Assembly: GCA_002256115.1 (NCBI GenBank)
Contig: NKIK01000003.1
Location: forward strand, 62,001-126,000
Reading direction: 5' to 3'
Length of the DNA stretch: 64,000 nt
Origin: Burkholderiales bacterium PBB3
GTDB lineage: Bacteria; Pseudomonadota; Gammaproteobacteria; Burkholderiales; Burkholderiaceae_C
Shown here: piece by piece, positions 57,909 through 64,000 of the stretch
Layout: each line of letters opens with the position of its first letter
Position numbering within the stretch: position 1 is the stretch's first letter
The notes under the pieces: generated by a model
The model's database searches: none
Told to the model about the DNA's origin: nothing
The model's input: the letters and a program-made list of their open reading frames with translations, nothing else
Made by a program: the position numbers and the translations under genes

Positions 57909-58871
57909 TCAAGCCTCGTTACTCGCCACGATACTCATCACCGCCATGCGCACGGCGATGCCAAAAGTCACCTGCGGCAAGACCACGCTTTGCTGACCAT
58001 CCACCACCGCCGAGTCGATTTCGACACCGCGGTTGATAGGACCCGGATGCATCACGATGGCATCGGGCTTGGCGAGTTGCAACTTCTCGGGCGTCAAACC
58101 AAAACTCTTGAAAAACTCGTGTGATGAGGGCAGCAGCGCGCCACTCATGCGTTCGTTTTGCAGGCGCAGCATGATGATCACGTCGCAGTCCTTGATGCCC
58201 TCTTCCAGCGTGTGGCATACGCGCACACCCATCTGCGCCATGTCGGAGGGCACGATGGTCTTGGGGCCAACAACACGCACTTCGGCGCAGCCCAGCGTCG
58301 TCAGCGCGTGAATATCGGAGCGGGCCACCCGTGAGTGCAACACGTCACCCACGATGGCGACCGTCAGATTGCTGAAGTCTTTCTTGAAATGCCGGATGGT
58401 GAACATGTCCAGCAAGCCCTGGGTGGGGTGGGCGTGGCGGCCATCACCCGCATTGATCACGTGCACATGGGGTGCCACATGCTGGGCGATCAGGTAGGGT
58501 GCGCCAGACTCGCTGTGGCGCACCACAAACATGTCGGCCGCCATGGCGCTCAGGTTGGCAATGGTGTCCAGCAGGGACTCGCCTTTGGACGCGCTGGAGC
58601 GGGCGATGTCGAGGTTGATGACGTCGGCACTCAAACGGGTGGCGGCAATCTCAAACGTGGTGCGAGTGCGGGTGGAGTTTTCAAAGAAGAGATTGAAAAC
58701 ACTTTTACCGCGCAGCAGTGGCACCTTCTTTACTTCGCGGTCGTTGACCGAGACGAAGTTGGTAGCGGTGTCAAGAATGTGGGTCAGCACATTTTTGGAC
58801 AGACCTTCGATCGACAGCAGGTGAATCAGCTCACCGTGTTTATTGAGTTGGGGGTTGCGTTTGTACAGCAT
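57909..58871 (-). CDS. pyrB: Aspartate carbamoyltransferase catalytic subunit
   Basis: PyrB condenses carbamoyl phosphate with aspartate, the first committed step of pyrimidine synthesis. The 320-residue protein has [16 protein letters not shown] (the carbamoyl phosphate STRT motif, about 62-77), [11 protein letters not shown] (about 150-160) and [19 protein letters not shown] (about 270-288), all conserved. It overlaps no neighbour: pyrR ends 3 bp before its start and pyrC' begins 16 bp after its stop. There is no pyrI regulatory subunit, as expected for the class with PyrC'. Confidence 0.96.
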   Translation of the reverse strand: MLYKRNPQLNKHGELIHLLSIEGLSKNVLTHILDTATNFVSVNDREVKKVPLLRGKSVFNLFFENSTRTRTTFEIAATRLSADVINLDIARSSASKGESLLDTIANLSAMAADMFVVRHSESGAPYLIAQHVAPHVHVINAGDGRHAHPTQGLLDMFTIRHFKKDFSNLTVAIVGDVLHSRVARSDIHALTTLGCAEVRVVGPKTIVPSDMAQMGVRVCHTLEEGIKDCDVIIMLRLQNERMSGALLPSSHEFFKSFGLTPEKLQLAKPDAIVMHPGPINRGVEIDSAVVDGQQSVVLPQVTFGIAVRMAVMSIVASNEA

Positions 58872-58874
58872 GGC

Positions 58875-59372
58875 TCAAGTCTCCTCCACATCCAGGCGCA
58901 AACGTCCGGCGTCATCGCGCAGCAGTGCCAGTGATTGCTTGGCTTCAAGACGCACGGTCGCCGCCACAAAGTCGGCCTGGATGGGCAATTCGCGGCCACC
59001 GCGGTCTACCAGCACCGCCAAGCGCACCCGCGCCGGGCGGCCGTAGTCATACAGCTCATTGATTACCGCGCGCAAAGTGCGGCCGGTGAACAGCACATCG
59101 TCCACCAGCAAAATGTCCGCGCCATTCACATCGAAGGGCAGCGACGTTTGCCCGCCCCCGGACAAGCCGCGCTGGGCAAAATCGTCCCGGTGCATCACCG
59201 AAGAGATCACACCTGCCGGCCCAGCCAAGCCCATGTCGGCCTGCAGCCGCTGCGCCAGCCAGGCTCCGCCAGAGGTAATGCCCACCAAACGGGTAGCGGG
59301 CTGGCACAGCGCCTTCACGCCCGTGAGCAGGTCTAGGTACAGCGCTTCTGCGTCCAATGCCAATGTGGTCAC
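58875..59372 (-). CDS. pyrR: PyrR pyrimidine operon regulator/uracil phosphoribosyltransferase
   Basis: The 165-residue PRTase has the binding loop DILLVDDVLFTGRTLRAVINELYDYGRPARVRLAVLVDRGGRELPI, which is almost the standard PyrR motif. In other bacteria PyrR binds pyr mRNA or acts as a uracil phosphoribosyltransferase. I chose GTG 59372, whose GTGA overlaps the ruvX stop, with AGGAG 6 bp upstream; a TTG at 59378 is in frame but less likely. Confidence 0.92.
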   Translation of the reverse strand: MTTLALDAEALYLDLLTGVKALCQPATRLVGITSGGAWLAQRLQADMGLAGPAGVISSVMHRDDFAQRGLSGGGQTSLPFDVNGADILLVDDVLFTGRTLRAVINELYDYGRPARVRLAVLVDRGGRELPIQADFVAATVRLEAKQSLALLRDDAGRLRLDVEET

Positions 59373-59806
59373 ACCCAACTCCTAAAAAACTGTTCCAAAA
59401 TGATGCAGGCTGAAGCCGCATCGGCATCTTTGGCGCCGTTGGATAACGCCTCGGTGGTGCTGTAGCGCTCATCCACCTCAAAAACCTTCAAGCCATAGCG
59501 CCCATGCAACTGGCGCGCAAACTTGCGTGCGCGCAAGGTATTTTCGTGGCTGGCACCGTCCGGGTGAAAGGGCACGCCCACCACCAGTGCATCGGGCTGC
59601 CATTCGGCAATGCGTTTGGCGATCTGTTCAAACTTGGCATCACCCGCCGCCGCAATCGATCCCAGCGGCTGGGCGCTGCGCATCAGCCGGGTGCCCACCG
59701 CCACACCCGTGCGCTTGGCGCCAAAGTCAAAAGCTAAAAAAGTGGCAAAGTGTGCGGGAACTTCCGGCGGCGTGGATGGAGACGCAGAAGATGTGGACTC
59801 GCTCAC
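59369..59806 (-). CDS. ruvX: Putative pre-16S rRNA nuclease / Holliday junction resolvase YqgF (RuvX)
   Basis: The 145-residue RNase H-fold protein has FLAFDFGAKRTGVAVGTRLM (catalytic Asp in DFG), DALVVGVPFHPDGASHENTLRARKFARQL and the end VDERYSTTEA.. with the Asp/Glu of the active site. In E. coli YqgF matures 16S rRNA; it was also named a resolvase. The start GTG at 59806 overlaps the algH stop (GTGA) and its stop overlaps pyrR, so the genes are coupled. Confidence 0.93.
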   Translation of the reverse strand: MSESTSSASPSTPPEVPAHFATFLAFDFGAKRTGVAVGTRLMRSAQPLGSIAAAGDAKFEQIAKRIAEWQPDALVVGVPFHPDGASHENTLRARKFARQLHGRYGLKVFEVDERYSTTEALSNGAKDADAASACIILEQFFRSWV

Positions 59807-60402
59807 GCGTGGCCCGCCTGCGTGGACAGCATCCAGGCCTGCAGCCCCAGCAAAGCCAAAGCCTTGTCGTAGCGCTGGTCCACTGGGGTTTCAAAGATGA
59901 CTGTGGGGTCGGCGTCTACCGTCAGCCAGCTGTTCTCGCCCAATTCCGTTTCCAATTGCCCTTCACCCCAAGCCGAGTAGCCCAGAGATACCAAAACACG
60001 TTGCGGACCCGAGCCTGTCGACAACGCCTCCAAGACGTCTTTGGACGTGGTCATTTCCAGACCACCAGGGATGGTCATCGTAGACGCATACAGAGACTGG
60101 TTGGGGTCCTGGCCTTCAGCACGCACGGTTTCGTGCAGTACAAAGCCACGTTCGGTTTGCACCGGCCCACCCTGAAATACGGGGCTGGCGACCAAGTCGA
60201 GGCGCTTCAGAGGTAAATCTATTTTGCCGAACAGCGCTTCCATGTCCATATCGGCGGGCTTGTTGATGACCAAGCCCAAGGCCCCCCGGGGGCTATGCTC
60301 GCAGACGAAAACCACGCTCTTGAAAAATATGGCATCTTCCAAACCCGGCATCGCGATCAAAAAGTGGTTGGTCAAATTGACGGATGCGGAATCGACAGAC
60401 AT
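59803..60402 (-). CDS. YqgE/AlgH family protein (DUF179)
   Basis: The 199-residue protein has LTNHFLIAMPGLEDAIFFKSVVFVCEHSPRGALGLVINKPADMDMEALFG at the N-terminus, then VFQGGPVQTERGFVLH and ALVSLGYSAWGEGQLETELGENSWL. This is the YqgE/AlgH signature; the biochemical role is unknown. It is the first gene of the ruvX-pyrR-pyrB-pyrC'-plsC unit, and its start lies 21 bp from the divergent photolyase gene. Confidence 0.94.
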   Translation of the reverse strand: MSVDSASVNLTNHFLIAMPGLEDAIFFKSVVFVCEHSPRGALGLVINKPADMDMEALFGKIDLPLKRLDLVASPVFQGGPVQTERGFVLHETVRAEGQDPNQSLYASTMTIPGGLEMTTSKDVLEALSTGSGPQRVLVSLGYSAWGEGQLETELGENSWLTVDADPTVIFETPVDQRYDKALALLGLQAWMLSTQAGHA

Positions 60403-60423
60403 AAATCTATTTTAACGGCTGCT

Positions 60424-61893
60424 ATGCACAAAGAATTCAAAAAGGGACTGGTATGGTTCCGCCGGGACCTGCGCGTCCATGACAACGCGGCCCTGAGTGA
60501 CGCCATTCTGCGTTGTGAAGAGGTGCTGTGCGTCTTCGTGTTTGACCGCAGTATTCTGGATGCATTGCCCCGGTATGACCGGCGCGTAGAATTTATCCAC
60601 GGTAGCGTGGTGGCGCTGGATGCAGCACTGCGCGCCCTGGCAGAGAAGCCGGAGGCGGGGCTCATTGTTTTGCATGCTACGGCCGAAGAGGGCTTGCCGT
60701 CACTGGCCAGTGAACTGCTGGTTGATGCTGTCTTTACCGCCCGCGATTACGAACCCTACGCCCGGCAACGCGATGACAGCGTTCGGGCTGCGCTAAGAAC
60801 CCAGGGCATCGCTATGGTGACCGTCAAAGACCATGTGATCTTTGAAGAGCGTGAACTGCTGACCCAAATGGCCAAACCCTACGGCGTGTTTACGCCCTAT
60901 ATGCGCAGTTGGCTGGCCAAGCTGGAACAACAACTGCCCGCCATCCACAGCAATGCCTCGGCCGACAAAGTGTTGGGAAAGCGACCCAGCCAACACGCTA
61001 AGCCACCACCCAGTTTGCAAACACTGGGGTTTGAGGCTACCAACCTGTTGCAGTTGGGCATTGCTCCCGGAGAGGCGGGCGCCACCGCGCTATTGAATGA
61101 CTTTGTGGGGCGGCTGGACCGCTACGACGAGACGCGCAACTTTCCCAGTGTGAAAGGCCCCAGTTACTTGGGGGTACATCTGCGTTTTGGGACCGTGTCC
61201 ATCCGGCAATTGGTGCACTTGGCATATCAAGAGAAATTGCAAGGCAGCGCGGGTGCCAGCACCTGGCTGGGTGAGCTGGTGTGGCGGGATTTTTACTTTC
61301 AGATCCTGGCTAACTTTCCGCAGGTCAGTGTGGGCGCTTTCAAACCGGACTATGACGCGATTGTGTGGGAGTCCGGAGAGCTAGCCCAACTGCACTTTGC
61401 GGCGTGGTGCGAAGGGCGCACAGGCTACCCCATCGTGGATGCTGCGATGGCGCAGCTCAACCAGACGGGCTATATGCACAACCGGCTGCGCATGGTTGCC
61501 GGCAGCTTTTTGGTGAAGCATCTCGGCATTGACTGGCGTTGGGGCGAGCGCTACTTTGCCGAGAAACTCAATGACTTTGATTTGTCTGCGAACAATGGCG
61601 GCTGGCAGTGGGTGAGCTCTAGCGGCTGCGATGCCCAGCCTTACTTCAGAATTTTCAACCCGGTGACCCAGAGCGAGAAATTTGATGCCGATGGAAAGTT
61701 CATCCGCCGCTACATTCCCCAACTAGCTAAGCTCGATGCCAAGTCGATCCACGCGCCGTGGGCTGCCAAGCCTTTGGTGATGGCATCGGCAGGTGTGGTG
61801 TTGGGAGAGAACTACCCTCAGCCGATCGTGGATCATGCTGAGGCACGCGCCGCAACGCTTGCGCGTTACGGCATCGTTCGCAAAACCGATTAA
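60424..61893 (+). CDS. phrB: Deoxyribodipyrimidine photolyase
   Basis: Photolyase reverses UV-induced pyrimidine dimers with light. The 489-residue protein has the antenna domain (KGLVWFRRDLRVHDNAALSDAI), a linker, and the FAD domain with WLGELVWRDFYFQIL, GRTGYPIVDAAMAQLNQTGYMHNRLRM and NNGGWQWVSSSGCDAQPYFRIFNP. The Trp residues of the electron-transfer chain are present. I chose ATG 60424 (MHKEFKKG) within the open frame that extends upstream. Its stop overlaps the end of the convergent CheA gene by 3 bp. Confidence 0.95.
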   Translation: MHKEFKKGLVWFRRDLRVHDNAALSDAILRCEEVLCVFVFDRSILDALPRYDRRVEFIHGSVVALDAALRALAEKPEAGLIVLHATAEEGLPSLASELLVDAVFTARDYEPYARQRDDSVRAALRTQGIAMVTVKDHVIFEERELLTQMAKPYGVFTPYMRSWLAKLEQQLPAIHSNASADKVLGKRPSQHAKPPPSLQTLGFEATNLLQLGIAPGEAGATALLNDFVGRLDRYDETRNFPSVKGPSYLGVHLRFGTVSIRQLVHLAYQEKLQGSAGASTWLGELVWRDFYFQILANFPQVSVGAFKPDYDAIVWESGELAQLHFAAWCEGRTGYPIVDAAMAQLNQTGYMHNRLRMVAGSFLVKHLGIDWRWGERYFAEKLNDFDLSANNGGWQWVSSSGCDAQPYFRIFNPVTQSEKFDADGKFIRRYIPQLAKLDAKSIHAPWAAKPLVMASAGVVLGENYPQPIVDHAEARAATLARYGIVRKTD

Positions 61894-64000
61894 GCGTTCT
61901 GCGGTAACTTGCAATAGCTTCGTACCAAGCCCATCAGTTCATCCTCGGAATAGGGTTTGCCCAAGTAATGGTCAACACCCAATTCCTTAGCATGTTCTCT
62001 GTGTTTTTCGGCGATACGCGACGTAATCATGATGATCGGCAAGTCACGTAAGCGCACATCCCCGCGAATGTTGCGCGCCAAATCGAATCCATCCATACGC
62101 GGCATCTCAATGTCAGACAGCACGACCGCAGGCACTTCCTCTTGTAGGCGCTCCAATGCTTGCAACCCGTCTGCAGCCAAAGCGACGCGATAACCTTCAC
62201 GCTTCAGCAAACGCTGGGTCACGCGCCGAACCGTAATGGAGTCATCGACGACCAACACGAGTGGCACTTCTGCATCTGCAGCAGCCATCGTTGCGCTGAT
62301 AGTCAGGTCTTCTTGGCCCGTTGGGGCTGCAATATTCAATTGCCGTGCCTGGTCACCATACACAGTCGCCAACGCAACCGGGTTGTAGATCAAAACCACC
62401 GCACCGGAGGCCAATACAGAAACGCCCGCCAAACCAGGCAAACGAGCCAGCTGAGGTCCGAGGTTCTTCACCACAACTTCTCGGTTGCCCAAAACCTCGT
62501 CCACATGCAAGGCCATTCTCTGTCCTGCGCTTCGCAGAACAGCAACGGGCATAGTCCGTGTTTTCATTTCGTGGCTTCGAGCCGAAACCTGCAATAGAGC
62601 GCCCGCCCAGAAGAATGGCAGTACCTCATTGGTGAACTCGAAGCCATCGCGTTCGTAGGCCTGTTCAAGCTTCGCCAAAGGAACTCGAAGTACTGTCTCC
62701 ATCAGGTTGGAGGGCACCCCAATCGTAAACTCACCCATTCGCAACATAACCACTTGGGTTACAGCAGTGGTCAGCGGGAGCACCAGTTTGAAGCTGGTAC
62801 CCTGACCTGGGTTGGTCGATGTTTCGATGCGCCCACCCACCGCAGAAACCTCGGCACGCACAATGTCCATGCCCACGCCACGCCCCGACAACTCGGTCAC
62901 TTGATCGGCGGTTGAAAAACCCGGTGTAAAAATCAAATTCGCCGCATCGGCATCTGACAAGGCCGCGTCCCTATCGATGACTCCATTTGCAATGGCCTTT
63001 GCCCGAATTTTGTCCACATTCAAGCCACCTCCGTCATCGCTAAAGGCAACAGATACGTCATTGCTTTCTTGGTGAACACTGATGGTGATGGCTCCCGCAG
63101 CTGGTTTGCCAAGAGATGCACGCGTCTCTTGGTTTTCAATACCGTGAGCGACCGCATTGCGCAGCATGTGTTCAAACGCGGGCGTCATCCGGTCGAGAAC
63201 ACCGCGGTCCATTTCAATGGAACCGCCAACGATATCCAGCTTCACAGACTTCCCTGCGTCTTTGGAGGCCTGCCGCACCACACCATACAGGCGCTCTGAT
63301 ATCGCCTCAAACTCCACCATACGGGTTCGCAACAGATCGCGTTGTAGCTCGCGCGCCTGACGGCCTTGGGCAATCAAATCATCTTCGGTGCCTTCAACGG
63401 ATCGCTGCAAATTGCGTTGAACGGTTGCAACGTCGTTAACTGACTCAGCCATCATGCGGGTGAGTTCCTGCACGCGCGTGAATCGGTCGAACTCCAAGGG
63501 GTCAAAGGCTTGCGCCGTATCTTTGGTTTGCGCCAAACGCGACTGCATTTGCGATTCAGCTTGCAATTCCACATCCCGCAATTGCTGACGAAGTCGATCC
63601 AGATTACCCCCCAGCTCACCCAACGACGTCTTCAGTTGGGTCAAGCGTGCGTCCATACGGGAGCGCGTAATCATGACCTCCCCAGCCTGATTGACCAGGC
63701 GGTCTAAAAGCTGAGAACGCACTCGCACAGACTGATTGGAAACGGCCTTGGTAGGCATGCTCACTGCCGCCGCTGGCAGGGGAATCAGACGCCGGACTTC
63801 AGGCAGTTTGGGTTGTGCGGCCTCGACAGCAACCGCAATTGCTGCGTCTTGACCATCCTCAACCTCGACGCTTGCGACCGCATCCACTGCAACGGACTCG
63901 GCAAACGGCTCGGGCACTGCTCCGAGCGCTTGGAAGGTGGATTGCAGGTTGTCGAAACGCGTGAGCAAGGGCTCCAGTTGCACCGTTTGCAGCGATTCGG
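61890..64000 (-). CDS. Hybrid chemotaxis histidine kinase (CheA/response regulator, ChpA/PilL type), 5' end outside window
   Basis: The frame is open to the window edge, so about 703 C-terminal residues are seen. From the N-terminus of this part: a dimerisation helix region (LLDRLVNQAGEVMITRSRMD), the ATP-binding domain with N-box HMLRNAVAHGIE and G-boxes FSDDGGGL and GRGVGMDIVRAEV, a CheW domain (VTQVVMLRMGEFTIGVPSNLM), and a receiver with VVDDSITVRR and phosphoacceptor Asp in VVLSDIEMPRMDG. The Hpt domains lie outside. Such hybrids control type IV pilus twitching or related surface behaviour, so this is inferred from the domain order. Confidence 0.93.
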   Translation of the reverse strand, partial: ESLQTVQLEPLLTRFDNLQSTFQALGAVPEPFAESVAVDAVASVEVEDGQDAAIAVAVEAAQPKLPEVRRLIPLPAAAVSMPTKAVSNQSVRVRSQLLDRLVNQAGEVMITRSRMDARLTQLKTSLGELGGNLDRLRQQLRDVELQAESQMQSRLAQTKDTAQAFDPLEFDRFTRVQELTRMMAESVNDVATVQRNLQRSVEGTEDDLIAQGRQARELQRDLLRTRMVEFEAISERLYGVVRQASKDAGKSVKLDIVGGSIEMDRGVLDRMTPAFEHMLRNAVAHGIENQETRASLGKPAAGAITISVHQESNDVSVAFSDDGGGLNVDKIRAKAIANGVIDRDAALSDADAANLIFTPGFSTADQVTELSGRGVGMDIVRAEVSAVGGRIETSTNPGQGTSFKLVLPLTTAVTQVVMLRMGEFTIGVPSNLMETVLRVPLAKLEQAYERDGFEFTNEVLPFFWAGALLQVSARSHEMKTRTMPVAVLRSAGQRMALHVDEVLGNREVVVKNLGPQLARLPGLAGVSVLASGAVVLIYNPVALATVYGDQARQLNIAAPTGQEDLTISATMAAADAEVPLVLVVDDSITVRRVTQRLLKREGYRVALAADGLQALERLQEEVPAVVLSDIEMPRMDGFDLARNIRGDVRLRDLPIIMITSRIAEKHREHAKELGVDHYLGKPYSEDELMGLVRSYCKLPQNA

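Noticed and set aside
1..64000. CRISPR array, prophage or insertion sequence
   Set aside because: No regularly spaced repeats, no transposase or integrase, and no phage structural genes; the only repeats are the nested-hairpin and 38-bp families.

Overview
The window looks like chromosomal DNA from a Gram-negative betaproteobacterium of the order Burkholderiales, probably Comamonadaceae and close to Rhodoferax. The basis is gene content and gene order: a complete aa3 cytochrome oxidase locus in Burkholderiales order, a ruvX-pyrR-pyrB-pyrC' operon, imuAB, Bug-type binding proteins, DUF1841, DUF2970 and DUF2244 genes, high GC in most genes, and two short repeat families. The genus is an inference. 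There is no rRNA, CRISPR array, insertion sequence or prophage; one tRNA is present.

Layout. 1-6.4 kb: plant-sugar use (GH1 beta-glucosidase, sugar ABC ATPase, TonB receptor, GH5 lipoprotein whose 5' end abuts a remnant of a dehydrogenase gene). 6.4-9.3 kb: DUF4406-like protein, maltodextrin GH13 enzyme, unknown protein. 9.3-12.3 kb: SOS mutasome genes imuA-imuB, divergent from an mqsRA toxin-antitoxin pair, with a LexA box and an MqsA-like operator in the roughly 100-bp gap. 12.4-21 kb: VOC protein, TPR-GGDEF cyclase, Bcr/CflA efflux pump, Prc protease, DUF2177, then OmpA-like, BON and glycine-zipper envelope proteins. 21-24.3 kb: ClC exchanger divergent from a YbdK-type ligase and MarR gene across a large palindrome. 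24.4-26.5 kb: rpoH behind a perfect CIRCE operator, and a Bug protein. 26.5-35.8 kb: cytochrome oxidase structural and assembly genes, including a 37-residue protein. 35.8-39.8 kb: DUF2244, BioC-like methyltransferase, ComF, TrmL, MaoC, ParA. 39.9-46.3 kb: Kef-type antiporter and poorly characterised envelope or regulatory genes. 46.5-51.3 kb: cytochrome c4, and a moxR...vWA operon holding a low-GC gene that resembles phage abortive-infection proteins, then tRNA-Arg(CCT). 51.5-55.8 kb: small membrane protein with its regulator, and an iron-type ABC transporter. 55.9-60.4 kb: plsC and the pyr operon. 60.4-64 kb: photolyase and the C-terminal part of a CheA/response-regulator hybrid.

The strongest candidate for something undescribed is a four-copy element (8502, 12336, 39098, 46329). 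A conserved core of about 44 nt, with its own small hairpin, sits inside long inverted arms whose outer sequence differs at every locus while still pairing. All four lie just after a gene's stop codon. A second family, a 38-bp unit, is embedded in frame in several proteins (ImuB twice, the Bug and Sco signal peptides, BioC) and also occurs between genes. Other points worth a second look are the shared SOS/toxin-antitoxin control region, CIRCE on rpoH, the abortive-infection gene inside the moxR operon, the dehydrogenase remnant before GH5, and several unassigned palindromic operators.
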